DNA from: a virus
Direction: 5' to 3' (one strand)
DNA: 28,989 nucleotides
Virus record (IMG/VR): IMGVR_UViG_3300030060_006618
Location: 1 to 28,989 of that record
Shown: piece after piece, positions 9,101 through 20,800 of the stretch
How positions within the stretch are numbered: position 1 is the stretch's first letter
Layout: each line of letters begins with the position of its first letter
Notes under the pieces: generated by a model
Seen by the model: only the letters and a program-made list of their open reading frames with translations
The model's database searches: none
Told to the model about the DNA's origin: nothing
Program-made: the position numbers and the translations under genes

Positions 9101-10220
9101 AAACTGTTGTACCGACTGTATCAATATCGTATCCTTTTACATATGCAGTTCCAGCAGATACTTTTACCGCCATCAAATCTTCTGATGGTGTATTACCCTG
9201 CTCAGTTTGTTGACCTTCAAAATAAACTCCCTCATTGGATTCACGATCATTGAGTGATTCCTTAACCTCAATATCAAAGTTATCTACTGAATAGTTTCCA
9301 GACTCGTCAAATGTTCTCTTTGCAAAATAATCTCTAATTAAATTGTAATTTGATTTATTTTGTAATTTTTTAATTTCACCATTATCAATTCTTAATAATT
9401 CTACAAAAGATTTATCATCATAATCATTTAATGATTTTTTGGATAAAGTTGCAGTTATCTTTAATCTATCTGCACCTGGTGCTGCAAAGTTTGAAAATCC
9501 TCTGGCGTTATCGTATAATGAATCATCATCCTTAGATGAAATAATCTCCTCAAGAATAGTTAAACCGACTCTATATGAGGGTGTATTTGTGTATGGATCA
9601 AGTATTATGTCACTCTTCGCTACATCTACAAATGTACCTCTAACAAAAAATACACCTTGTCCAACTGATGCAAGTGATCCAATTGCTGTTGCATCTTCAG
9701 GTATCAATGTTGCAATAGTCTCACCTGAAGATATTGTGGTATTACCATAAGTGAATGTGTCTTCTGTAACTAATACCTCACCATTTTCAAAACTTGCGAT
9801 GCTATTATCGGTGCCAGATTGAATGTATTTTACATACAAAGTTACATCAGTGTACTGAGAAGAGTCTGTGGGAGTATAACAATCGTTTACGACTGCAACT
9901 ATTCCAGATGTTTGACCTCTTAACCTTTTACCTTTTAGTTGCTCCTTATATACAGTAACATCAATACCCAAATGCTCTGGATTTATTTTAACTGAATTAT
10001 ACTCTGCATTGTAATTAATATTACCAGGAATCACCATTGATCCCTCTTTAAATATATGACTACCAAAAGATTCTATCTGATTTTGTAAGATAGATTGCAA
10101 CTGCGTTAATTCTCTTGCCTGAACAGGAAAACCAGGTTTAAACAGCACTCGATAAAAATTGTCATCCTTATCGAAATCGTCAAAAAAGGGATTTATATTT
10201 AAGTTCGTTTTCTGAGGCAT
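3183..10220 (-). CDS. Giant virion structural protein, DUF4815-type N-terminus (2345 aa)
   Basis: The N-terminus (NINPFFDDFDKDDNFYRVLFKPG, PVQARELTQLQSILQNQIESFG, then FKEGSMVIPG) is the hallmark of DUF4815 virion proteins encoded after the baseplate wedge genes of T4-like marine phages. The protein is almost entirely predicted beta and Ser/Thr/Asn/Gly-rich. Visible repeated modules include a 'GGSGY' module near residues 1790-1835 and a 'vNGEIIfYdsi...RGid...HS' module near 1935-2000. The C-terminus (about 2190-2345) has the LKVLVGSFRHSSADFRVLYKLT domain and ends KEYQFSVDELEQFTGFQIKIVMSGTN..RFKDLRVIALA, a discoidin-like pattern. It starts 3 bases after gp8 ends and overlaps the next ATG. The role inferred is baseplate periphery, tail fibre attachment or host contact. 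Confidence 0.85.
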   Translation of the reverse strand: MPQKTNLNINPFFDDFDKDDNFYRVLFKPGFPVQARELTQLQSILQNQIESFGSHIFKEGSMVIPGNINYNAEYNSVKINPEHLGIDVTVYKEQLKGKRLRGQTSGIVAVVNDCYTPTDSSQYTDVTLYVKYIQSGTDNSIASFENGEVLVTEDTFTYGNTTISSGETIATLIPEDATAIGSLASVGQGVFFVRGTFVDVAKSDIILDPYTNTPSYRVGLTILEEIISSKDDDSLYDNARGFSNFAAPGADRLKITATLSKKSLNDYDDKSFVELLRIDNGEIKKLQNKSNYNLIRDYFAKRTFDESGNYSVDNFDIEVKESLNDRESNEGVYFEGQQTEQGNTPSEDLMAVKVSAGTAYVKGYDIDTVGTTVLDVDKPRDVEKIDAAQVPFEFGTKFKLNNVHGTPEIKVGSTLTVDLYNKRRGSGTTANGTKIGTARVYTHNLADAPYTNASTEHDLYVYDIQTFTNLEINVALSALQCPATSFIKGVSSGATGFVETTVSSSTAVQLTQTSGTFIVGEQIILNGDQSIVRTIKSIISHSIRDVKSVHQATSGLSGFSVDFGGDVVLQKTQLKGLGIADQVEIATNGVITSPKSKIISSLKVGDIIKYSVAGQEDETFNRVESVGVTTAKVEIVQDVTGICTGTLPDSAVLTNITVGSPIVSENGGLFTKIDDDNISTLNLGSSNLLVSKQVTGQSTNSVTGELNVPISNSNIGLTSALFEVFDAERYYVSYSDGVVEDLTSDQVTLANGGDTVKFTGLKENESNVVVNTTVKKLGIQSKVKEFIRSEKTIVNRTVSAASTAVSGLTTSIYFGTRIEDSSISLNLPDIVKIVGVYESLNTLPPTLDSITFPSGLNLDTASILGEKVIGSSSGAVAQVVTRSSSTKVEISYLNSSKFSVGEIATFDESKIVSTVQVVDDGNFQDITQEYTLDKGQRDQFYDYGRIVRKNNYIPSRQLLVIFNWFDVPDDDTGDAFTVNSYPEISFKNDIPNISGIRASDTIDFRPRVQRFTASDASPFAFSSRNFSASTNPSLIITPNESSLLGYEYYLPRIDKVVIGKNGVISVVKGVSSDDPKVPINVEDAMDIATIELPGYLYNTDDAVISVIDNRRYTMRDIGKLEDRIENLEVVTSLSLLELDTKTLQVRDVDNLDRFKSGFFVDDFKDTARQDSSTTGSTLTDVGEFASPIDFYSISPEPALEPSINTDTADFSANLELLDSNVQKTGDNITLKYTEKDWITQPLASRVENVNPFNMIDFTGTIILNPESDSWVRNIFVDGGTRRITGGFNGTFIETIKTSSVPDTHIRSRNVAFEANGLRPLGRQYAFFDNTSGIDIIPKLIQISMTSGSFIIGETVKGYIGSSHLFSVRAYAPNHKTGPGGSPTTTFSLNPYDRTINLPSAYSSTSTILNVDINSLVDEVLGKYFGFVAAGMVLLGETSGAQATVSSVQLIPDTFGDLLGSFFFRDPFSNPLPPLRFTTGTKSFKLSSSETNAKRLKGSLIISSAETTYEANGIVDTFLQTEVIVRRPPQPCDPLAQTFTVDETGAFLSSIDLFFANVDPTQKVTVSLRTVELGTPTLNLASDHSEVTLDPSQITTSTDGTIATKVTFPSPVFLSSGREYAIVILAPQSNLYELWVARMGEKTVNTTTLPDAESVLVTKQYVGGSLFKSQNGTIWTASQFEDMKFKLYKCNFSTTSGTAFFYNPKQVIDSHSSILPVDPIKTLPRKLKVVISNTDVLDSVLIPGAKVSDETTSTAISGIVENAGGVANALVRTNIGIGYSEGTYSSVPFYNITGSGSGATATIVINSEGKIDADPSSISGGSGYVVGDVLGLTTTTMIKGTGAQITVTALSSKNTLYLTNVQGQEFTAGRPLVVYNGSSAVAMANTTITSSTVINKLFEGNVIEVGQFSHGMHADNNVIKLSGIKPNTAPTSLTADFGVNDTSVSVADTTSFNFQNGIHTTSGFAQVNGEIIFYDSITAGVSPAGSLGISSRGIDDSIQRSHSITNSKLFSYELNGVSLNRINTTHTLPSDSLLKSNRDLDNYHIEIPRGDMSSGDDQLSFSDENQVGGSECKGTRNIQFNTITPTFNVITPGDGTTISGQIRTVSGTSAGGSEISFLDQGFEEVSINNLNNLTTPRIVASERNETTRLTSLPKSKSLTVGLTLNSSDSNLSPMINAVNGTAIILGRNRLNNPITDYAFDGRVNLEEDDPHASTYVSKVVNLKQPATSLKVLVGSFRHSSADFRVLYKLTRTDSSGVEQAFELFPGFDNLRDTDGDGFGDDIINVNNNSGRPDAFVGSSSEGEFKEYQFSVDELEQFTGFQIKIVMSGTNEARAPRFKDLRVIALA

Positions 10221-10223
10221 TTT

Positions 10224-11777
10224 TTAGAATTCCAGAATAATTTTAACGTCTTCTTTTTGTCTAGCATTTCTTGTAATCAAAGGTCGATTATCAAGATAAA
10301 TTATATCACCTGACTTTTTATTTATCTCAGGATTAGCAACCCCCTGTGTGAATTGCATATCTAGAGAAATTAATTTGGTTCCAGTGGGATTAGTGCTGAT
10401 TCCTGTAAATTCAGTATCTATAGTACTATCAAATCCTTGATTTCCCTTTACATTATTCGTATTAGAAGCAAAAGGTAGCACTTTTGAATTGGTGCTTACA
10501 CCAATATAATCTGTCGAGTCAAATGTTGTGGGATTTAACGCATTTGACCTGTCTTGCACAAACTTAATGACTTTAGTTTCATTATCATACGCAGCGACAA
10601 ATCCTTTTGCTTCTCCCCCAGTCACCTCTTGTTTTATAATCTCCCCTACTACTGGTTCGGTATTAAATGATTGTAATTTAAGTGCACCTACTGAAGAAAA
10701 GGTGGGATCAGTGAATAAATTAGTCGATCCAATAGAAGTTGGATTTTTCACAATCCCTATTTGTGAGAAACTAGTATTTACAGGAAAATCATTTGTTGTT
10801 GAAGTATCGAATCTAGCAAAAACTAATACTCTATCGGATCCCAACTCTTTGTAAATATCATGACCATGACCCTTTGATGGTGGGATTATTGGTATAAGTT
10901 TTGCTTTAACATCAGCATTATTATTATCAACTAAACCCAGATCCACAATACCATAGGTGTAACCTTTACCACCAGATGCAACCACTGCACTGGTTACTTT
11001 ACCATTTACAACGTCAATTACAACACTCGCTCCAGTTCCATCACCTAATATGGGAACCTCTTTACCAGTGATGTCTGCGTAACCATTTCCCTGATTATCG
11101 ATGTATACTTTCTTAATTTGATTATTATTGACATCTGAATCACCATTATCTCTGACCGCAACTACTTGAGAGTCTGATGATGTGCTCCAATCATTTGATA
11201 TGGAAATGAAATCTGTTGAATCAAATTTTATAATATCACTTGGCGATACAGTAAAGAGATACTTCCAAAGGTATCCATCACCACTAGTTCCTGCTGCTGA
11301 TGGTTCCAAATCTGTAAAGGTTGGTTCATCAAGGGATGCGTTTCCAGTAGTGGATATTCCCGAAGAACCATTATCAATACAGATGTATACTTTAAAATCA
11401 CTATTCATAACATAGTAATTTGCATCATATAGACGAGAGGATCCAGTATTTGGTGATTTGTTAGAACTACTGTAATCATGACGATACATTTCATACTTAG
11501 TCCCCCTTGTCCAAGTAACCTTCCTCACTAATCTTCTTACATTATTTGAAGTTACTTTTTTTCCAAACGACATATTATCACCCACAAAATTCATGTAGTT
11601 GATACTATCGGTTGGGTCTGGGGTATCAGTATTCCAGTCTGTTTCTCTACCAAACCCAGAGGTTGTCGGATTAGACAGACCAACAAAAACATAATAAGAA
11701 TTGTTAGAATCCGTGATGTTATCTACAAAATTACTAGCATTTAATATTCTAAACTGATCTGTTACAATAGCGGCCAT
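10224..11777 (-). CDS. 8: Baseplate wedge subunit gp8
   Basis: The start MAAIVTDQFRILNASNFVD, the SYYVFVGLSNPT strand, RRLVRKVTWTRGTKYEMYRHDYS near residues 82-104, SRLYDANYYVMNSDFKVYICIDNG near 113-137 and GDGYLWKYLFTVSPSDIIKFDSTDFI near 167-192 are the conserved core of gp8 of T4-like marine phages. gp8 is a beta-sandwich wedge protein that binds gp7 and gp10 family members in the baseplate. At 517 residues it is longer than T4 gp8 (334 aa). A GGxGY-type repeat insert at about 220-285 (NQGNGYADITG and SGGKGYTYG) probably accounts for part of the excess. A perfect TATAAATA late promoter precedes it. Position directly after the gp7-position gene supports the call. Confidence 0.92.
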   Translation of the reverse strand: MAAIVTDQFRILNASNFVDNITDSNNSYYVFVGLSNPTTSGFGRETDWNTDTPDPTDSINYMNFVGDNMSFGKKVTSNNVRRLVRKVTWTRGTKYEMYRHDYSSSNKSPNTGSSRLYDANYYVMNSDFKVYICIDNGSSGISTTGNASLDEPTFTDLEPSAAGTSGDGYLWKYLFTVSPSDIIKFDSTDFISISNDWSTSSDSQVVAVRDNGDSDVNNNQIKKVYIDNQGNGYADITGKEVPILGDGTGASVVIDVVNGKVTSAVVASGGKGYTYGIVDLGLVDNNNADVKAKLIPIIPPSKGHGHDIYKELGSDRVLVFARFDTSTTNDFPVNTSFSQIGIVKNPTSIGSTNLFTDPTFSSVGALKLQSFNTEPVVGEIIKQEVTGGEAKGFVAAYDNETKVIKFVQDRSNALNPTTFDSTDYIGVSTNSKVLPFASNTNNVKGNQGFDSTIDTEFTGISTNPTGTKLISLDMQFTQGVANPEINKKSGDIIYLDNRPLITRNARQKEDVKIILEF

Positions 11778-11796
11778 CGAATTGGGTTTTTTTCTA

Positions 11797-11804
11797 TATT
11801 TATA
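11797..11804 (-). promoter_or_regulatory. T4-type late promoter TATAAATA before gp8
   Basis: TATAAATA is an exact match to the T4 late promoter consensus and ends 19 bases before the gp8 ATG. It lies in the 67-base intergenic gap, the largest on this part of the minus strand. Confidence 0.8.
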
Positions 11805-11844
11805 AGATAGAGACTAGTTAACAGTATTTACTGCTGTAAGTGTA

Positions 11845-14800
11845 TTAACCAAATAATTTAGTTAGTGCACCAGTATCCCTTAATCCAGTCCCTCGTCTCT
11901 GTATAATCGGGAATGTAGTAAGACCAGCATCTATAGTTAATCCAGTTACACCAATTGATATTGGGGAACTAGATCTACCAAATCCTTGTATCTTACCAAA
12001 GGATAGTTTACCACAAGCACTAAGTTCTGTTCCAGTTGTTGCTATGCCAACTACGCTAGTGGTTGATAGTATATTACAAGTAAGAAGACCAACATTTACC
12101 ACCCTTGAGAAAGCATCTACTTTGTATACATTATTTAAAAATGTGGTTCCGATACCAACTATCGATAAATCATGACCATCTATGGATGTTACGCCAGAAC
12201 CAGTTACTGTATCTGATACGTAGATTATATCATTTGTTGATATTGCTGATATACTTGGGTGGGTAACAAAGAACTCAAGAGCAAGTGTGTTACTACCAGT
12301 GCCTGTTGCTGTCTGTATTCCAGTAATAATACCAGAGAATCCAGTAGCAATACCAGCATCCGTAATATTTTCAAGTGATATAGTTGGGATCGATGTAATA
12401 ACTTGAGGTGGATGTGCTTGTGAATATCCAAAACCAGGATTTACTATTACAGTCGATGTAACAACTCCATTTTCAATAGTTGCAGTTGCTGTTGCAGTAG
12501 ATCCTATACCAGTGACTCCATTCGTTCCGTCTGGGAGGAAATTAGTTTGAACTCCGACTGAGAATGGTTTAGCAATTTTTACACTTACAGTTCCAGTTTG
12601 ACCAGACCCACCATCATTTATAGTAAGTGCACTAATTGTACCTGCTGCAGATACAGTTGCTGTGATAGCTGCTGCAACTGAATCACCTGAAGTATTTACT
12701 AATAAAGCATCAATTTTTATAGGACTGGTTGATTCATAATCAAATAATTTTGCATTATCTACAAAAATTTTCTGATCTGTGGTATTCAAATCGCTTATAA
12801 TTCTTGCGGTTGGATAAACTAGTGGTTCTATAGAATCTCTGGATTTTGATACAAATTCACCCGAAATTTCTTTATCGACTTTTTGTTTTGTCCAACTTAA
12901 TAATTTTGGTTGATTACTTATACCAACTTCCGTATATAAATTGGTTTCTATTTTATCGGATGTAGCAATATTATAAACTGTTCTTGGTTTCTGTGATTGA
13001 CTATTAGTTATGTTATTATTCTTTTTAAGTGTTACAATATCACCTTTTTTAACACTTTCAACGACGTTGACAGATTTACTATCCACACCTCTTGTTCCTC
13101 TATAGAAGAAAATATCTACCTTATCATCTACTGCGGGTGCTTCAGTAAAGACAAAAGATGTTCCTCCTTCAAAAATGTAATGTTGTGCAGGTTCTTGAAT
13201 TACACCATTCACAAATATAAGAAGAACTGAATTTAAATCAAAATCTGGAATATCAGTTTCAAAACTTAATAATTCATTATTAACTTCTAAAGGAAATCTT
13301 CTTCTAAATCCATCTTGCAAATTCTTTATAGAATCGACATTATCCAATTCACCAAACTGCCATGCAGCAAATGAATCAGTAAATGTCTCAAGCACTGTCA
13401 GTTCAAAATCATTAACAACGGATGGTAAATTACGATCTGTTACAAGACCAACTGGTTTAAATACATCACCTTTTCTGAATCCATATCCCTGTCTTGCAAT
13501 TTTAAATGAAGTTACCTCATGAAGAGTTGATCCTATACCAACGGTGCTAGCAGGTGCCACATCAACTGATACTAATAAATTTCTACCTGTTTCTTCTGTT
13601 GCACCTTTATCTAATCTTGAAACCCCAACAACTTCAAGATTTTCATAAGATGGTGGTGTAATGTTAACTTGTGGATTTACATATCCAGAACCAGCAGAGG
13701 TAACACTAAATGTTAATGTTCCACCAACTCCAACAGTTGCACTAATTACTGCTCCTGAACCTGCACCACCACCTTCACCAACATTTATTGTAATGGTGTC
13801 ATCAGTAACTGCGGTAATTGTGGTTTGTTGACCAACAATAGGATCACCACTTGATGATGTGGGAGTTGGACCTGAACGTGGGTATGGATGTAATGATGAA
13901 AAATGATCCTTCGAGCATCTGAATACTATACCACCAGTATCAATACCAACCGTATCATTAACTGCTAAATCATGATCAGGTATTGTGATTACTAAAACAC
14001 CCGTGCTTGATGTGTAAACTGCATTTGTTGCTGTATACTCTGGACCATTAAAATTACCTTTTCTTATAGATCCAATACCAGCACTTTCAAATCTATGTTC
14101 ATATTCAATATCAGTGATATTTACTGATACATTACCTCTATATCCTGAACCATGAATATCAGAAGTCCCTATTCCAACTGCAGTAATCTCACCACTCTGA
14201 TTTTTAACTGCAGTAACTGCTGCACCAACTAAAGGTGCAAATCCTAAACCATTAGTAGATCCAAGTGATACAATTACACCACCTCTTGGTAATTGGTTTT
14301 TGTTAATGTCTTCATCAGATAATATAATGTCATTGTTATTATCAGTAATACCTGTGAATGTAACGCTTGTAATACCTGCAGCACCCTCAATAAAACTATA
14401 AATGTTGCCAGCATTATTTTCTGTAGTGGGAGTTTGGAATATATCATTTAAAAATACAAGACCACTTCCAGTTTCAATACCAGTGGTATTTGACCCCTCG
14501 ACAGTAAGTGTGTATGTTGCACCAATACCTGTAAAGTCTCTACTGATATTATCAAATACTTTATTATCTGTATAATCTTGTCTTAGGTAAACTCTACCAC
14601 CAAATGTTGATCTAGCTTCAGGAATTAAAGTGGTTTTACTAATAATATTATCATTATTACCTATTGGAGGTTCTACAAAGTGTATTTTATCACCTACAAG
14701 GTTATAAGAACCTAGATGAATTCGTGCAGTTGATCCATCATTATGAGATACCTCAGTTGTTCCTACCACTCCTCTTTCGACCTCAACTAGGGAGAAAGTT

Positions 14801-17800
14801 CCAGATCCAATGATGGGACCTATAGCATTATCACCTAAACCTACCAACTTCACTAACATAAACTCATCATCAACTTTAAGTAAATCACCACTGGCGATAG
14901 TACCTATGCCTGATAGAGAGAATATGGTATCTCCTACGCCAATAGATCCACCATTATTGGAAAGTGTGTGTGTAAGTTTTGTAAATGCAATCGGACTTTG
15001 TGCAATACCATCTATTGATATAATTGATTTGGATAATTTTTTATCCATGCTAAGAGTATGGGCGTTACCAGAACCAATTGAAGAAAATACTATCGCTGTA
15101 CCTGCGAGAGCGTTTGATCTTGATGTCGCAAGTTTAAACTCAGATGTTGTCGTTTTAATTGCATAAACTGTTGATGGTATATTACTACCACCACTTTGAA
15201 TTGATGATCCTGAAACTCCAGAGAATGATGAACCTGCAGCGTATGTTAATTTTTCTCCCGTATTAAAGAAATGATTTGGAATATTAAATAAACCTGTTGA
15301 AATATCTAAGGTTGTTGAAGGATCGAATGTTTTTTGAAATATTGGAACATCCTTATGTTTTACAGTAAAAGCAGTTTGATTTACTCTCGACCCATTTTTA
15401 GCACTATATGTTGCAGTAAAAACATCCTCTCTGACTGAACCATAAGTGATTGGATTAGGTAAATTTCTATTATCAAGTGTAGTTTGTATGATTTCACTAT
15501 AAATTTGAACTGTTGTAATTCCTGTTACACCATTATCTGGATAGAATTTTATGTTCAAGTCTGAACCACTATATTCTGACCCAAAAGTACCGATCCCAGT
15601 TGTATTACCTACTCCCACTGGTAAAAATGGAAATTGAGTTATGTACGAATCAGTTGCATCATTTATAATTAAGAATTGGTGTAAAGCAGAACTATTACCA
15701 TTTTCTACCTTAGCCACTGATTTTATTGTGGTTACATCGGAAGGATCAACAGTAAATATAGTATCAGTTGAATTGATGCTGGCACTATTTGACTGTAATC
15801 GAGCAGAATTAACTGACGAATCTGGTTGATCTGTAGATTTAAATATTTGTGACCCATTTCCAACTGAAATGGTACCAAATCCAACTATTTTTGTTCTTAC
15901 TGTTACCCTATTAGTATCTGTGTTGGTAAAATCGATATTAATTACACCAGATTTTATATTTGAGTTAAATGTTCCTATAAATCTATCAGAAATATTATCA
16001 TTATCATCATTATCGAAATAAAATTCAGATTTAAAAGTATCCGATTCATTATGATCTACAAAAATCTCTGCATAAGTCCTTTCAAGAGTAGTGTCATTTA
16101 TAATTTCAGCGTTAACAAAGTATGATTCAAGTTTATCAATATCTCTTTGAACTAGATTTACGGTAGACCCAACACCAACTGATTGATTAGAGGAAATTAA
16201 ATCAACAAAACCAATACTTAGAAACTCAGACCCAATACCTGAAGAGGTAAATTTATTTTTAATAAATTTAATATCATAATCTGTATTGAATTTTTCAAAA
16301 GGTGTGAAACGCAAATCCACATCATTTCCATCCATAACACCTTGAATATTTGCTATTTCATTTGACCTATTACCAATTGATCCTTTTTGAACTGATATAA
16401 TTGAACCTGATGGTGATGGTAAGGTAATTATCTCAGTTGCCTGTCTTTCACTTCCATTTGGATCCACTACCTGAACTAAAAATCTTGAGAATCCATCTAA
16501 TAAACTATATTGATGTAGTTCAGTATTTAAATCAGATGCGTTTTCTCCTCTTGCAAAGTTTATACTAAAATCATCAATAGAAAGAACTTGATTGCTAATA
16601 CAATCAATATAATCTGATAATTTTTTATTATTAAATTTAACAAATTTTGATTTTGTAGGATTTATTTCATCTGGAAATGTATCAACATCTAAAACTTCAG
16701 CAAATGAATTTAAAGAATCTACCCTTTCATCGGTAATTATATCTAAAGTTGTTGTGCTACTTGATTCAACTGTTGTACCAATTCCAACTCGAACATCAAC
16801 TATATTTGTAATTTCCGTATCTGAAAAGTTCTTAAGACCCGTTGGATGTAAAATTCCATTCACGGATGATGCTAATATATCATATGTTTGACCACTCTTA
16901 ATGGTATAAGATAAATTTTGATAATAATCATTATCTGGTAAAACTTGATAGTCTAAATTTAATTTTCCAATATCATTTGACCACCCAACATTTTTCTTCG
17001 TAGAGTAATCTACTTTAAATATTGCTCGATTTTCTACTAAATTTTTAATTGTTGCAGTAGTTCCTGATACCTGACCGAATATAATATCACCAACATTTAA
17101 ATCATATGAACCAAAAACTTTGATACTATCATTCAAAGTTTCTGTAATTATTAAATCTCTATCAACAAAATTAGAACCTTCTTTCGTTAATATCTTTTCA
17201 CCTTCATTAAAAGATCTCGATGATTGAGTTACCTTGAATGTTGGATAATTTGTCTTTTTGACTAAAGATGCAAATGAATTTTGACTTGTAACTGCAATAC
17301 CAGGATTAGATGTAACAAATTTTGAAGCATCATAAACTAATTCTGCAGGGTTAGAATTTGAATATTCAATAACTTCAAAGAAATTATACTTATTATCAGC
17401 AGAGTTAAAACCATCACCTTCATTGTTGATGTTTACTATGCCTTCAACAAAAACTTCATCTCCTACTGCAAAGGGAACTTGAGAAAATCCTGAAATAGGA
17501 GTTGCGAGAATACAAGTAACAATACCAGCAGTATTAGAAATACAACTGTTAATTCCAATACCATTATCATTATTTTCAGCGAAAACTATATTAGTTACCT
17601 CATTCAATCCTACTGGTGTTTCAATTACTTCAATTTCATCAATAGATGATCCTTGAATTTTTGCATTTATGACACCAGATTCATACCTTAGACCAGTTTC
17701 AGGATTGACTAGAGATAATGTGGGTGGATTAGTGTAATTTTTACCACCACTTATTATTTCTATACTTGTAATTTCATTATTATCAACAACTGTAATATTT

Positions 17801-20800
17801 GGTGATATGTAAATTTCAGGATTTAGAGTTTTATCTGCAGAAAAATCAAATCCTTGATCTTTTATTGTAAATTCATTTAGTTTTCCTATACTGTTAGATA
17901 ATGGAATAATATCTGCACTGATTCCATTAGTTGAAACTATACTAACAAATTCTGGTAAAGATTTGTAGTTAGCACCACCAAATGTAAGATTTACAGATCC
18001 CACACCACCTTCTGCAGAATTAGATTTAGTTGTATATGATAAATCAGCAGTTGTTTTAATGTAAGATAATTGTTCTGGTAATTTTTTAACAGATATATCA
18101 AATGTTGTTGTTCCTATCCCTGCAATTTTGTAAGATCCATTGTAAACACTATTTTCATAGTTTATTTCCGAATAATTCGCCACATCAGTGTCTGCAGTGC
18201 TAATAAAACCTGATTTTTCTAAACAATAATAAATTTTAGAAGGGAGATTATCATCATAATAAACTGTCACTGTACTTCCAGCACCAATCACAGTAAAGTT
18301 AGTAGTAGATCCTATGGAAACTAATTCATTATTAAATTGTCTATCATAAAATATTTTTAAATTATATCCACTAAGTGAAGCATCAGAGGTATCAAAAACT
18401 AAATTATTGTTTTTAATAACTGGAATTGGTGGATTGATTTTTGAAATTTCATGAGAGGAACCCTGTGATCCTAAATCAATAATTAAAGGAGGTTTATTTA
18501 AACTATTAACACGAGTTAGTGAGAGATTGAAATTATTATCATCTATTCTGTAAACGTAATAAGAACCTGTACCCAATCCACTTATGAAATCACTAGAATC
18601 ATAAAATATCTTTTCACCTGTTTCAAATCCATGTGAAGTAAGTTCAAAATGATTACTGTCAACATAAACAGACGTATTTCCGAAAGATATTGGATTTACT
18701 AAAAGTTTGTCCTTCAGTGAATTATATTTTAATAATATTGATTCTGATGTTCCTATACCTAACGATTGTTTTGGTTTTACTGTTAATTGTATGATATCAT
18801 CATTTAATAGTCCATGTGACGTTGAAACTGATACAGTTGCTTTCAGTTTATCAACCTTTGCAGTTACTTGTGTAAAATTAGATTCAATTGAGTACTTGAA
18901 GTCAGTATCATCATCATTTGAGGTGAATGATCTGAAAAATAAACCATCAGTTGTAGTAGTTAATCCTACCTCTGTGGTCAAACCAATTAAGTTTTTAGAT
19001 TTGTTTATAACAAATAATTGTTGAGATGATCCAGTTTCTGGGATATTAAACGTATTACTATCACTTAAATCAGAAACAACTATGCTGTTAGATCCCCCTT
19101 TCGTTAAAGTTATTTGTTGATTTTGTGTAAATGGGTGATCAGGTATGAATATACTTTGATTTAAAATTGATGTTGGGATAGGTATATTACCGATAATAAT
19201 ATTTGATACAGTCGATACACCTGTAACAGTTCCTATACCTAATTCTTGTGTTGGATTAAAAAATATCTTATCATCTAATTTTGATTCAAAATAAGGTGTC
19301 TTAAGTGGTATTGTAAATTTATCTGTAATTTCTGTAATTTCAGTTGAAGATGTGTGAATTCCTGAAGTTTCCTCTGTATATGCACGAATCACTTTTCTAT
19401 CATTAAATATATTGAGCACTGATAATCTAGCAGTGCCTATACCGATTGTTGATCCAACTGATATTGTAGGTATTGTTGAAACAAACATATCAGTCACAAT
19501 ACCTGCAGAAGTTATTGCTGGAGTGTCTAAAATTAACCTAGTTTTTTCAGATGAAACACCAATAACATGTTGTCCAGTTAATTTTGAAACAAACGTTGAT
19601 ACACCAGAAATTACAATTGTATCATTATCTAATAATCTGTGGGTCTCATTTGTATGAATTGATAATTCACCAGTTTTATTCCAAATAATAGATGCGTTTT
19701 GATGTCCCTCTCTTTGTGTTTCTATATTTTCAATTGTTATTCCTTTAATTGAATCAACAAATGCACTAATACCACCACCATTTGTATCTGTATTATCAAA
19801 TTTTAAAATATCTCCTACTTTATATCCTTCTCCTGATTCATGTATATCAAATCCACTCACTGATCCTCTAGTAACTGAATCAATTGTAGATGATTTAAGA
19901 AAAATTTCATTTGGTTCATTTATGAAATCATTATCAGAACCCACATCTGCAACAGCATATGGTAAAGTATTTCTCAGTAAATCAGAATTATTAAAGTCGA
20001 AATCTTGATTTGTATTTTGATCTAATAATTTAGATCTGTAAGTATCACCTATGAAATATGGAAATACTGCAGTTTGATTAGTTACTTCAATACCAACAAA
20101 ATATGCATAAACACCATTTTCAAATTCTGGTGTCACGCAGAACCTACCATTATGCTTATCTAAATCACCAGAGTTATTGAATTTATAATCCTCTACAAAA
20201 AATCCATCAGCAAAATCAGTTGGTCTATCGATCACATCCGATGTAGATAAAACATAACTTGATACTAGATTTCTAATATCTGAATCTTTTGTTGGGTCAT
20301 CATATGCATAAGCACCATATATTGGATTTCCATCATATGCCCAACCGATAATTGGTGAGTGTTTTATTGAATCATCACCAAATTCAGAGAGACCAATCGC
20401 AGTTGAGTAACCCACTAAACCATACTGTATACCGCCCTCAGTATCATCTAAAATTTCATTCCCATGTCTTTCATGGTTATTGACTATTAAACCCCTTACA
20501 GACGCTTCTAGGAACGCATTAGAACCAGATGATGTAGCAGTTATGGTTGTGGAAGAAGATGTGTAACCTATTCCTGTGTTTATTACAACTACGTTTATCA
20601 CTTTTTCATTTTCTACAATCGCTCTTAATCTTGCACCAGTAGCGGATCCTATACCTACAACCTCTAAATCTGGTGGTGAAGTATATTCACTACCACCATT
20701 TGTTACTTGAACATTTATTATTTTACCACCATCTATAATTGGTTTAAATTCTGCATTTTTTCCTGTTTTAATGTTAATATTTGGTTTTTTATGAAAATTA

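Noticed and set aside
11823-11834. Inverted repeat CAGTATTTACTG as a terminator after the giant gene
   Set aside because: The stem is only four or five pairs with no following U-run on the minus strand.
12225-12431. Minus-strand 68-aa frame inside the giant gene
   Set aside because: It is a shifted frame of a Ser/Thr-rich coding region, His/Leu/Gln-rich, without start signals.
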